NCBI GenBank assembly: GCA_963578805.1
Contig: CAUZDY010000009.1
Location: 1 to 64,000 of the forward strand
Length of the DNA: 64,000 nt
Direction: 5' to 3'
Origin: CAUZIB01 sp963578805
GTDB taxonomy: Bacteria > Acidobacteriota > Vicinamibacteria > Vicinamibacterales > UBA8438
Part shown: positions 1 to 7,666 of the stretch, piece after piece
Layout of the letters: each line of letters opens with the position of its first letter
Numbering within the stretch: the first letter of the stretch is position 1
The notes under the pieces: generated by a model
What the model saw: only the letters and a program-made list of their open reading frames with translations
What the model was told of the DNA's origin: nothing
Database searches by the model: none
Position numbers and translations under genes: made by a program

Positions 1-795
1 CACCGGGTCCTCGGGCAGGGTGCGCACGGTGATCCCCCTCACGCCAGGGCCTACGGCGATCAGCACATCCGGCTCCTCCGGTTCGGCGGCATTCTTCCGG
101 TCGGTGCCGAGGAGGCGCGCCAGTTCAGCCGTGCCCAGGTCATCCATCAATCTCGTTTGCCACCCCAGTCCAGCGGCAGCAATAGCGACCGCGGCGACTG
201 CATGCCCGAGGTCATGCTGGCAATAGCGATAGGCGCGTTGGCCGTATTTCCACGCTTCCCGCCAGTGGACGGAGGTAAACCCAACGAAGATTGTTTCGGG
301 CGGAAATTGCTGGCATAGCGTCTCCCATAACCCCAGGCCAACCTTCGCCCTAACCTCGAGCGCATGTTCCTTGGGCGCATAGTGGCAGACAACCGGAACC
401 GCACAGAGACCGTCCACCGGACCACAGAGCAGGTAGCCCTCTGTCGGGTGTAGGTTGCCACTCGACGGGTTGACCCGGAGCGCCCATCGAGAGCCTCTCG
501 CACTCTTCCAAGCTGAGATCGCCAGGCTGTCGAAGAAGAGTTGCGAGATACTCCGCCGGTTCAGCAGAACCGGTGAATGTCGCCGCTCGACAAACGCCTC
601 ATCGTAACGTGGCTCCTCCGTCGGTGGGATCTTGTCCAGCCCGATCAGGGGCGCACCCTCGTAGCGGCGAAACGGGTCCGGCTGGGTGGCCCAGTCCAGG
701 TGGCCCGGTCCGGGCGCGAAGCGATGGACGTGATGCTTGGTCACCTGGTGATATCGGTGGACCGTTTCTAGCGTTTCCTGCGAGGTCTGGTTCAC
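1..795 (-). CDS. SagB/ThcOx-type nitroreductase, C-terminus cut by window edge
   Basis: This is an FMN-dependent nitroreductase-fold oxidoreductase of the SagB/ThcOx type. The frame is open from a GTG start at 795 to base 1, 265 codons, and runs off the window. A GGAG sits about 8 bases before the GTG, and an upstream in-frame TGA overlaps the unrelated ATG at 799, so GTG is the only good start. Seen: an RRSIS segment near residue 80, and the motif NPSSGNLHPTEGYLL near residues 109-123, which is the flavin-site signature of SagB-like proteins. Stand-alone relatives outside azole-peptide clusters are common and their substrates are mostly unknown. No cyclodehydratase partner is visible on this side. 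Confidence 0.85.
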   Translation of the reverse strand, partial: MNQTSQETLETVHRYHQVTKHHVHRFAPGPGHLDWATQPDPFRRYEGAPLIGLDKIPPTEEPRYDEAFVERRHSPVLLNRRSISQLFFDSLAISAWKSARGSRWALRVNPSSGNLHPTEGYLLCGPVDGLCAVPVVCHYAPKEHALEVRAKVGLGLWETLCQQFPPETIFVGFTSVHWREAWKYGQRAYRYCQHDLGHAVAAVAIAAAGLGWQTRLMDDLGTAELARLLGTDRKNAAEPEEPDVLIAVGPGVRGITVRTLPEDPV

Positions 796-990
796 TCATC
801 TGCTCCGGTGATTGGCGCACTCATTATGAGAGTTGGACATTGCTTGAGTTCCTGAATCGGTCTGTTTTTCCAGTTTTTCGCTTCCGACGTTCAATGCCTC
901 GCCCGCGAGTGGGACGCCGCGTACCCGCGTGAGCCGTCAGTCTCGTTTCCATTGCACCGCCTGCTGCCCTACGCCCAGAACGAGGGTATC

Positions 991-1383
991 TCACGTAGAT
1001 AGGAGCGGAGGCATAGGACAACCCAACGATGCAGACATTGCTCTTAGCAGCTCTGCCTCAGCAATGGTGACCTTCCGGTCGGCGGTGATGCATGCCGCGG
1101 CCACTCGAAGTATCTGTCGCTTGATCTGGGGCACAGCTTCCTCCAGGACAGCCAGAGCGGTGTTAAACGCCTCAAGCCCACACTCTTTGTCCCGTCGAAA
1201 CCGTGCCTGCGGCAGGTCCACATGTTGTTTGGCCTGTTCGAATGCCTCATGAGCCGCAGTCTCGTCCCGGTGACCCGTGTGGGTCAACGTTGACAGCAAC
1301 AGTTCATAGTGCCGGCTGAAGGCAGTGTAGTCTGTGGTGCCGAACTCGACCGGGTGTGATGTTGAACCGCCCGCCGATTCCCA
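991..1383 (-). pseudogene. C-terminal remnant of an M48 family (Ste24-like) metalloprotease
   Basis: The frame is open between a TAG at 1384-1386 and a TGA at 991-993, with no ATG or GTG start, only an internal TTG. The C-terminal part contains QIKRQILRVAAACITADRK and AELLRAM, ending in a CPMPPL segment. This is typical of the cytosolic tail domain of bacterial M48 peptidases. The membrane segments and the HExxH site that should precede it are absent, so only the tail survives. It lies in the decayed strip next to ssrA. The family call rests on the tail alone. Confidence 0.6.
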
Positions 1384-1551
1384 CTACGCTAGGGCCAGGG
1401 AAAACGGGATCGAATTGTCTGTGCTCCGTCGCCACTAGTCGGGGTGCCTCGCGTTTGATCTACGGACAGCTCGCTAGTGTTTTAGATCAACAGGACGTGG
1501 AGAAGAGACAATGGCTCAAACGTTCAGGAAGCGATTAAGCCTCGTTACTTG

Positions 1552-1707
1552 GTGATGCGCGGTGCGCCTGCGAAGCAAGTTCAGGAACTGGCAGGGCATG
1601 AGAACCTCTCGACGACCCTACGCTACATGCACTTGAGTCCAGAGGCGGTCGAGAGCGCCATACAGCTGCTCGATCAGCCTGTACCGGCGTGGGCAGCGGA
1701 GAGCTGA
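1552..1707 (+). pseudogene. C-terminal remnant of a tyrosine recombinase (integrase)
   Basis: The last 51 codons of a phage-type integrase are readable here, from MRGAPAKQVQELAGHENLS through TTLRYMHLSP to a TGA at 1705-1707. They carry the LAGH box and the catalytic Tyr in RYMHL. The HxLRH box that normally precedes this by about 15 residues is gone, and the sequence diverges upstream of about 1537. The fragment points toward the 3' end of the tmRNA gene about 50 bases away, a classic integration target. Confidence 0.75.
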
Positions 1708-1716
1708 CGGAAACGA

Positions 1717-1744
1717 ATCAGGTGTCCACGTAAAAACACCTGAT
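1717..1744. terminator. Hairpin between integrase remnant and ssrA
   Basis: A perfect 9-bp inverted repeat, ATCAGGTGT and ACACCTGAT, has a 10-base loop. It lies 16 bases beyond the 3' end of the minus-strand tmRNA and 10 bases beyond the integrase stop. Flanking T or A runs are short, so its strength as an intrinsic terminator is uncertain. It could serve ssrA or be an integrase-associated repeat. Confidence 0.5.
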
Positions 1745-1759
1745 GTTATTGGGAAAAAT

Positions 1760-2111
1760 TGGTGGAGGCGGCGGGAGTCGAACCCGCGTCCGAAGGTACG
1801 TTTCCGTAGAATTCTACATGCGTGTCCGCTCTTCACATCTCACCGCCGGTGTCAAAGAATGGCAGAAACCACCGGCGGCCAGCCCCGATAAATCTTGCCA
1901 CCGCGTGTCGGTGCCGCGCGCGATGACCAGCCCACTAAATGGCATCTATCCTCGCTCCGTGGGCGTGCACGAGGTAGACGCGCTGCTTAATTAAGCAGCG
2001 ATTGCAAGCTGCGAGTTCGCAGTTACAGTGTTTTCCATCGGATTATCGAGTCGATGGTGCTCGGCATGCCTCCTACGATTCCGCTACCCCCGTCGAAGCC
2101 GTGACGCCCCC
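1760..2111 (-). ncRNA. ssrA: Transfer-messenger RNA
   Basis: This tmRNA rescues stalled ribosomes. The 5' end GGGGGCG (2105-2111) pairs over 7 bp, with one G-U, with the 3' CGCCTCC followed by ACCA ending at 1760. The conserved GGCTTCGACGGGGG follows the 5' stem, and the T-arm GGGTTCGACTCCCGCC precedes the 3' end. CCA is encoded. The tag reading frame lies at 1991-2035 and would encode ENTVTANSQLAIAA before TAA if the resume codon is the GAA at 2035-2033. The stop codon sits inside the 18-nt palindrome GCTGCTTAATTAAGCAGC (1982-1999), the expected helix after the tag. The length of 352 nt is typical. Confidence 0.95.
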
Positions 2112-2193
2112 AGAACAGAGGTTGAACCGTTTTTCTTTACCCTTACTATTGTAGCTTGCCTGAAGGTTGGGGTCGATCCGACCCGTTCAGGCG

Positions 2194-2199
2194 TATAAT
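2194..2199 (+). promoter_or_regulatory. Candidate -10 box of the amidohydrolase gene
   Basis: A consensus TATAAT lies 11 bases before the ATG at 2211. No good -35 is visible at 16-18 bp upstream. If used, the leader would be only a few bases long. Confidence 0.4.
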
Positions 2200-2210
2200 T
2201 CGGTCCCCTG

Positions 2211-3611
2211 ATGACCTCGGTGTCCCGCTCATCCCGCATCGGGTTTCTCCCCTTCACCGCAGTCGTGATCTTGACCCTGGCCTCATCCTGCGGCAGCGAA
2301 CCACAGCCCACAAACCCTGCACCGGCAAGCTCGGCGCGGTTATACGAAGGCGCGTTCTTCATCGCCGGCGATGATCGGGAACCGGTCGCGGATTCGGCCT
2401 TTCTTGTTGACGACGGGCTGGTCATGGCAATCGGACGACGCGGCGAACTGGGTCTTCCGCGGGGCGCGGCGCGGGTCGACCTCACGGGTAAGACGGTAAT
2501 GCCGATGCTCGTTAGCTATCACGGTCATGTCGGGTATCAACGCGGGCTGAGTTACGAGGCGGAAAACTATACGCGGGCCAACATAATCGATCATCTGAAT
2601 CGATATGCCTACTACGGTGTTGGTGCGATCCTGTCACTGGGTACTGATGCGGGGAGTGTCGCGTTCGACATCCGTGCCGACCAGGCGCGTGGCGCTCTGG
2701 GTGGAGCGCGTCTCCTCACAGCCGGACGAGGCCTAGCGGCACCAGACGCGGGCCCAGGCGCCGAGGCGTTACGGGACTCAGCCTACGGCGTGAGCACCGA
2801 AGAAGAAGCTCGGGAATCGGTGCGAGAACTGGCGGCTTTGGACGTCGACGTCGTCAAGATCTGGGTCGATGACCGGAACGGCACCGTCGAAAAGCTGCGA
2901 CCCGATCTCTACCGTGCGATCATCGATGAGGCGCACGGACGTGACCTTCAAGTGATAGCCCATGTCTACTACGCGGCCGATGCAGCTGACCTCGTCGAAG
3001 CCGGTGTCGATAGTTTTGCTCACCTCGTCCGCGATCGAGAAATGACCAGCCAGCTGGTCGGCACCATCAGCAGCCGTAATGTCTTCATCATGCCTAACCT
3101 CGGCATTTCCGAACGAGGGACCCACTTCGAACCACCGGCCTGGCTAGACGACCCACTCTTGCTCCACAGTGTGGCTCCGGACGTGATCGCCCGCGCCAAG
3201 GAGTCGTTCGGAAGAAGAACCCGAGACGGGGTTGATCGCTCCCGTCAGTCGTATGCCGCGATGCAACGCAGTGTCGTCAGGTTGGTAGCGGCCGGTGTAC
3301 CGCTCGTCCTCGGTGCCGACTCGGGTGTTCAGGACCACTTCTTCGGCTACACCGAGCTACGCGAGCTGGAACTGATGGTGGCAGCTGGGTTGACACCTGG
3401 ACAAGCGATTGAAGCGGCAACGATTCAACCTGCCGATCTGCTCCGTCTCGATGATGTGGGACTACTGACCGCGGGAAGACGCGCGAACTTTATCGTGTTG
3501 AATGCCAGCCCGCTCGATGACATCTCCAACATCCGGTCGATCGATGATGTGTTTATGAACGGCGTGCAGCTGGACCGTGAGGCGATGCGAGCGGAGTGGA
3601 CTGGTCGATAA
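2211..3611 (+). CDS. Amidohydrolase family lipoprotein (imidazolonepropionase-like)
   Basis: Predicted metal-dependent amidohydrolase exported and lipid-anchored. Residues 1-27 form a lipoprotein signal ending in the lipobox LASSC, so Cys27 would be modified. The HxH metal motif is YHGHVG at 103-108. The later ligands also look intact: a Lys in DVVKIWVDD, His in VIAHVYY, His in SFAHL and Asp in LGADSG. The C-terminus has the usual PADLLRLDDVG and RRANFIVLNASPLDDI segments that complete the small beta-sandwich. At 466 aa the length is normal. Family members act on cyclic amides, dipeptides or related C-N bonds; the substrate here cannot be read. It converges on the next gene with no gap between the stop codons. 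Confidence 0.85.
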   Translation: MTSVSRSSRIGFLPFTAVVILTLASSCGSEPQPTNPAPASSARLYEGAFFIAGDDREPVADSAFLVDDGLVMAIGRRGELGLPRGAARVDLTGKTVMPMLVSYHGHVGYQRGLSYEAENYTRANIIDHLNRYAYYGVGAILSLGTDAGSVAFDIRADQARGALGGARLLTAGRGLAAPDAGPGAEALRDSAYGVSTEEEARESVRELAALDVDVVKIWVDDRNGTVEKLRPDLYRAIIDEAHGRDLQVIAHVYYAADAADLVEAGVDSFAHLVRDREMTSQLVGTISSRNVFIMPNLGISERGTHFEPPAWLDDPLLLHSVAPDVIARAKESFGRRTRDGVDRSRQSYAAMQRSVVRLVAAGVPLVLGADSGVQDHFFGYTELRELELMVAAGLTPGQAIEAATIQPADLLRLDDVGLLTAGRRANFIVLNASPLDDISNIRSIDDVFMNGVQLDREAMRAEWTGR

Positions 3612-4853
3612 CTACCGGCGGGACTCGGATATCCGATACAGATGAGTATCGGTTCGGATGAAGACGGACCCGTTGGACACCGCCGGTGTCGCCAGAGTAC
3701 GACCGTCAAGCTCGTTCCTCGCCAGCTCGCGGAACACCGTTCCGGGCTCGACCACCGTGGTGATACCCTCTTCGCTCTGAAAGTAGATCCGGTCGTCGAC
3801 AAACAGGGGCGACGCCGAGTAATTGCCCCAGAGACGCTCCCGCCAGCGTCGTTCGCCGGTCCTAACATCGAGACACGTTGCAATTCCGGTGTCGCCCACA
3901 ACGTAGACTTCGTCGCCCACGACAAGAGGTGACGGCGTGAGCGGCGCGCCGCGTCCCAGCTTCCATGAGATGTGAGTGGGCGTGACATCTCCGATGCCAT
4001 CGACGCGCACTGCAAGCAACGACGGCTGCTGAAACCCAGTCGCGATGAACACCATGCCATAATCTCGACTGTACGCCGGCGCCGGGACATTCGAGAAACC
4101 CTCGGGATACGTGACCCGCCAAATTTCTTCACCGGTCGCCGGGTCCAGAGCACTGGTGCGAAAAGCGCCGATACTGACGACTTCGTCCCGGTCGCCCACC
4201 TTTATGAGAAGCGGTGTCGAGTAAGCCTGTGAGATCGGGTCTGGACGGGTCGCCTTCCAACGAATCTCCCCAGTCCCAGTATCGAGTGCGACGACATACG
4301 CTGTGTCGTACCCATCGATGTTGAGGATCAGTAAATCCCCATAGAGGATCGGAGACCCGCCGTTGCCGTGCTGGGAATCGTATGCGAAACGGGTCGACCA
4401 GAGGACCTCACCCGTTGTCGCCAGTGCCGCTGTTCCATAAGCGCCGAAGTGAACATAGACCCGCTCACCAGACACCACCGGAGTCGGTGAGGCAAGGCTA
4501 TTTTTTGGGTTCGGGGAGCGGGTGTCCTCGATCGCGAAGACCTCGATGTCGATCACCTCTTCACCGGTCTCGACATCGAACGCCTGGACGTGAAGAGATC
4601 CCCTCTTGGCCGAATCGTCGGTGAGCGCCGTCGTGAGCCAGACTCGGTCATCGACCACGACCGGTGACGACCACCCAAGTCCATCGACCGGTGTCTTCCA
4701 AACCACGTTCTGTGACTCATCCCACTCGAGCGGTATACCCCGCTCTGCGGAGTGCCCCTGACCCGTCGGACCCCGGAAGCCGGGCCAGTCGTCCGCATGA
4801 ACGACCGTCAGAGCGACAGTGAACAACGAGAGGATGGAGATTCTGGTAATCAC
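3612..4853 (-). CDS. Secreted PQQ-type beta-propeller repeat protein
   Basis: This is a pyrrolo-quinoline quinone-like (WD40-like) propeller protein of about 413 aa. The GTG at 4853 is chosen because it gives a clean signal peptide (ITRISILSLFTVALTVVHA) followed by the DDWPGFRGPTGQG start typical of this family. It also lies just 26 bases below a TATAAT at 4879-4884. The frame stays open to another GTG at 4931 but that would put the signal inside the protein. Repeats carry propeller strands such as TGEVLWSTRF, TGEIRWKATR and TGEERRWRERL. No catalytic PQQ-dehydrogenase residues are evident, so it may be structural, binding or redox-inactive. Confidence 0.8.
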   Translation of the reverse strand: MITRISILSLFTVALTVVHADDWPGFRGPTGQGHSAERGIPLEWDESQNVVWKTPVDGLGWSSPVVVDDRVWLTTALTDDSAKRGSLHVQAFDVETGEEVIDIEVFAIEDTRSPNPKNSLASPTPVVSGERVYVHFGAYGTAALATTGEVLWSTRFAYDSQHGNGGSPILYGDLLILNIDGYDTAYVVALDTGTGEIRWKATRPDPISQAYSTPLLIKVGDRDEVVSIGAFRTSALDPATGEEIWRVTYPEGFSNVPAPAYSRDYGMVFIATGFQQPSLLAVRVDGIGDVTPTHISWKLGRGAPLTPSPLVVGDEVYVVGDTGIATCLDVRTGERRWRERLWGNYSASPLFVDDRIYFQSEEGITTVVEPGTVFRELARNELDGRTLATPAVSNGSVFIRTDTHLYRISESRR

Positions 4854-4878
4854 TGTGACACCGGATGACACCTGGCCG

Positions 4879-4884
4879 ATTATA
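4879..4884 (-). promoter_or_regulatory. Candidate -10 box for the propeller gene
   Basis: TATAAT on the minus strand lies 25 bases before the GTG at 4853, which supports that start over the upstream one. No convincing -35 was found. Confidence 0.45.
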
Positions 4885-5016
4885 CTGACACACTTCGTAA
4901 AATGAGCAGCAGGTCGACGGCATGGCGTCACGACGAACCTTTGTCAGACAGCTGACTGGGGTTGGAGCCGGCCGAGGGCGAATCTCTGAGTAGCAAGCCC
5001 AGAGGGCGTAGATCGT

Positions 5017-5448
5017 CTAGCGCCCGCGACCTTTGGTTCGACGCGTCCCCAGCCACTTGAGCGCAGTGTGCAACAAAGCGGCGACCGGACGGCCCTGCAA
5101 GAGGTCCAGGGCGGCGTCACCGGAACACCACCGACGCTGACGGACATCCTGGTCGTCCCATGTGTCATCCACCTGAGAAACATCCATCAGATACATCTCG
5201 ACCGTGAACTCCGTGCCCCACTTCGTTTGCTGAAACGTCCCAACACGAGGACCAACGAGCGTACCGTGAAGGCCAGCTTCCTCGAGCGCTTCCCTGAGCG
5301 CTGCCCCGCGAACTGTGTCACCCGGATCGATAATCCCCTTGGGAAATGTCCAGTTTTCCCCGCCCGAGGTAGTGACGAGACAGAACTGAGTCTCGCCCGA
5401 CCGCCGACGGAACGGAATGACTCCGGCCTGCCGAGACCCGGCATCCAT
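5017..5448 (-). CDS. NUDIX hydrolase
   Basis: A 143-aa NUDIX-fold pyrophosphatase. The Nudix box is complete at about residues 38-60: G-x5-E-like start GIIDPGDT, then REALEEAGL (REUxEExGU). The ATG at 5448 gives MDAGSRQAGVIPFRR, the normal N-terminal strand. A much longer open frame exists upstream but has no family features and overlaps the divergent pepD. The C-terminal part (TKWGTEFTVEMYLM) is like diadenosine-polyphosphate or diphosphoinositol-type members, but substrate is not determinable. Divergent from pepD with 88 bases between starts. Confidence 0.85.
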   Translation of the reverse strand: MDAGSRQAGVIPFRRRSGETQFCLVTTSGGENWTFPKGIIDPGDTVRGAALREALEEAGLHGTLVGPRVGTFQQTKWGTEFTVEMYLMDVSQVDDTWDDQDVRQRRWCSGDAALDLLQGRPVAALLHTALKWLGTRRTKGRGR

Positions 5449-5536
5449 AAGGCGACTATACTCCGGGATTGTGGGGTTCGTGGTCGGAGCGCGGGGGTTA
5501 GAAGTCGGGAGTCGAGTCGCAAAGAAGGAGAACTGC

Positions 5537-6988
5537 ATGACGTTCGTTTCCGAACTTGAGCCGACGGTGCTATGGCGACACTTCGACACGATTCTCACGA
5601 TTCCGCGCGGATCAAAGAACGAAGATCGGATGCGACGGACGGTCGTGGCGATCGCCGAGCGGCTAGGACTCAAGCACGATGTCGACTCGGCCGGGAACGT
5701 GGTGATCAGGAAGCCGGCAACGGCAGGACACGAAGAGGCCCCAACCACCACTCTTCAGTCGCACCTCGACATGGTCAACGAGAAGAACGCCGACCACCCG
5801 CACGACTTCACGACCGATTCGATCATCCCACAGCAGGTCGGAGAGTATCTGACGGCAGACGGGACGACGCTTGGGTCGGACAACGGCATCGGTGTCGCCA
5901 CGATGTTGGCGGTCATGGAGGCGACCGATCTCACGCACGGACCTCTCGAGTTTCTGTTCACGATCGATGAAGAAACAGGACTCACCGGCGCTTCGGAACT
6001 CGATGCCTCACTGGTTACGGGGCGACAGCTGATCAATCTCGATTCCGAAGAAGAGGGAAGTCTCTATGTCGGCTGTGCGGGTGGTGGCGAGAGCTGGCTG
6101 ACGCTCGATCTCGTCACGGTGCCGGCGACGCGCGCCACCGTGACCCTTGCCGTGGCGTTAAAAGGGCTCAAGGGTGGGCATTCCGGGTGTGACATCCACC
6201 TTCAGCGAGGCAATGCGGTCAAGCTGTTGGGCCGTCTGCTGTGGACCGCTTACCTCGACACGCCATTCCTCCTGGCCAACGTCGAAGGCGGGAGCGCGCA
6301 CAATGCCATTCCGCGTGAGGCGTTCGCCCTGGTAGCTGTCGAGCACGCATCCAAGAACGCCGTCCTTGCCACCCTCGAAACAGACCTGGCTGCCGTTCGC
6401 GCCGAGTACGGATCCGCCGACCCAGGGATAGAACTCCACGTCGACGAGACCAACCCCCCGGCCGCCCTCTGGGACCGATCGACGAGTGAAACAGTCTTGA
6501 GTCTGCTCAATGCACTGCCTCATGGTGTCGCTGCGATGAGCTGCGACATCCCGGATCTGGTGGAGACCAGCATCAACCTCGCGACGGTCAAGCCGGCCGG
6601 GAATCACCTGACCATTAGTCTCAGCAGTCGTTCGTCGATCGATTCGGCGCTCGAGTCGTTACGCCGTCAGGTGCGCGCCCTCAGCGTACTGGCCGGTGCT
6701 AAGGTGCAGGAGGACACGCCCTATCCGGGCTGGAAGCCGAATCTCGAGTCGCGTCTGCTCGACGTAACGAAAGCGGTTCACACGAAAGAGTTCGGACGGG
6801 AGCCTGCGATCAGGGCGATCCACGCGGGGCTCGAGTGCGGCATACTCGGGAAGAAGGCGCCCGGGATGGACATGATCTCGTTTGGGCCAGTCATCGAATT
6901 TCCGCACTCACCCGATGAGCGTGTTCAGATAGCATCGGTTGGACGCTTCTATCAGCTGCTGACGGCGACGCTCGAGCACCTAGCTTAG
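5537..6988 (+). CDS. pepD: Aminoacyl-histidine (cytosol non-specific) dipeptidase, M20 family
   Basis: Zinc dipeptidase that splits X-His and other dipeptides in the cytoplasm. The ATG at 5537 has AAGGAG six bases upstream and starts MTFVSELEPTVLWRHFDTI, the usual PepD N-terminus. Metal-site motifs are visible: LQSHLDMV, the GSDNGIG loop, and IDEETGLTGA with the catalytic Glu-Glu. Later come GLKGGHSGCDIH of the lid/dimerisation domain and AIHAGLECG near the C-terminus. At 483 aa the length matches the family. Its end overlaps by nine bases the convergent peroxiredoxin-like gene. Confidence 0.93.
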   Translation: MTFVSELEPTVLWRHFDTILTIPRGSKNEDRMRRTVVAIAERLGLKHDVDSAGNVVIRKPATAGHEEAPTTTLQSHLDMVNEKNADHPHDFTTDSIIPQQVGEYLTADGTTLGSDNGIGVATMLAVMEATDLTHGPLEFLFTIDEETGLTGASELDASLVTGRQLINLDSEEEGSLYVGCAGGGESWLTLDLVTVPATRATVTLAVALKGLKGGHSGCDIHLQRGNAVKLLGRLLWTAYLDTPFLLANVEGGSAHNAIPREAFALVAVEHASKNAVLATLETDLAAVRAEYGSADPGIELHVDETNPPAALWDRSTSETVLSLLNALPHGVAAMSCDIPDLVETSINLATVKPAGNHLTISLSSRSSIDSALESLRRQVRALSVLAGAKVQEDTPYPGWKPNLESRLLDVTKAVHTKEFGREPAIRAIHAGLECGILGKKAPGMDMISFGPVIEFPHSPDERVQIASVGRFYQLLTATLEHLA

Positions 6989-7519
6989 GGTTGACCGCCG
7001 AGCGTCGAGAATCTGCGCCACTGTCGGACGATGTCCAGAGCCGGCGCCGACGTGGTGAAATCTCACGACGCCGGCCGGGTCGATCAGAACGTCGCCACCC
7101 TGCTGGATCGTATCGGCGACCGGCCAACGGGGGAAGGTTCCCTGCAGCGCCTCCTTGGCGTAAGCGAACAACGTCCTAGGTCCCAGGAGGTGACGCAACT
7201 TCGCCCGCCCCAGACCGTAGGCCCGATAGAGCTCCCGCCGCTCGTCTAGCAAGATCGGCCAGCGGACGCCAGTGTCATCCACGCAGTCTGCCGCGGCGGC
7301 CTGGTTCTCGAAGGTGACGACCAGCACGCGGATCCCAAGGTCGCGTAACGTTGAGTCGGACTGCTGCAACTGCAGCAGGTGTCGTCGACAAGGGAGTCAG
7401 CGCAGATGACGGTGCATTACGAGTAGGAGCCACGCGTCGGCGTAGTCTTCCAGCGAATGCTCTTGTCCCTGCTCATCTTGGAGGCAAAACGGAACAGCGG
7501 GACTTCCGAGCCAGGTCAT
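6980..7519 (-). CDS. Predicted selenoprotein: AhpC/TSA-like peroxiredoxin with UxxC site
   Basis: A thioredoxin-fold peroxiredoxin-like protein of 179 aa, if the TGA at 7397-7399 is read as selenocysteine. Before it: ATG at 7519, then a normal AhpC/TSA N-terminus with GSPAVPF, EDYADAWLLLVMHRHLR. After the TGA comes LPCRRHLLQL, then GIRVLVVTFEN, WPILLDERRELYRAYGLGR, and GGDVLIDPAGVVRFHHVG near the C-terminus. The TGA occupies exactly the first Cys of the usual CLPCRRHL active site, giving U-L-P-C. Both sides are intact and in the same frame, with no frameshift. A SECIS-like hairpin follows. Known family: peroxiredoxin-like proteins with Cys or Sec at this position reduce peroxides or thiols. 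An ordinary nonsense mutation is the alternative. Confidence 0.82.
7361..7378 (-). promoter_or_regulatory. SECIS-like hairpin downstream of in-frame TGA
   Basis: On the minus strand CTGCTGC pairs with GCAGCAG over 7 bp around a 4-base loop AGTT. The apical loop begins 25 nt after the TGA and has G at its second position. These are the features known for bacterial selenocysteine insertion elements, which lie inside the coding region just after the UGA. A lower GTCG/CGAC pairing is possible across an internal loop. The helix is encoded by the Leu-Leu-Gln-Leu-Gln-Gln codons. Confidence 0.7.
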
Positions 7520-7619
7520 GCGACGAGTTTATCGCGTTGTCGGAGTGTGGAAAAGTCTTGTGGTAGGATGCCTGAGCGACATCGTGACACCCGGCGATTC
7601 ATCATTAACAGCAGGTATC

Positions 7620-7645
7620 GGTCCACAGCCTTCAGGCTGTGGACC
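7620..7645 (+). promoter_or_regulatory. Leader hairpin of the SGNH hydrolase gene
   Basis: An 11-bp perfect inverted repeat, GGTCCACAGCC and GGCTGTGGACC, closes a TTCA tetraloop. It ends 21 bases before the ATG at 7667 and just before the ribosome site GGAAGAGGA. No T-run follows, so it is not a typical terminator. It may stabilise the mRNA or affect translation. Confidence 0.5.
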
Positions 7646-7666
7646 TCAACGGAAGAGGACTACCCC

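Noticed and set aside
1356..1538. 60-codon plus-strand frame next to the integrase remnant
   Set aside because: No family features; it crosses the M48 remnant frame and is likely chance.
7397..7399. Reading the TGA as a plain nonsense mutation
   Set aside because: It falls exactly on the catalytic Cys position, flanks are intact in frame, and a SECIS-like hairpin follows; chance decay would rarely give all three. Still possible until Sec machinery is shown.
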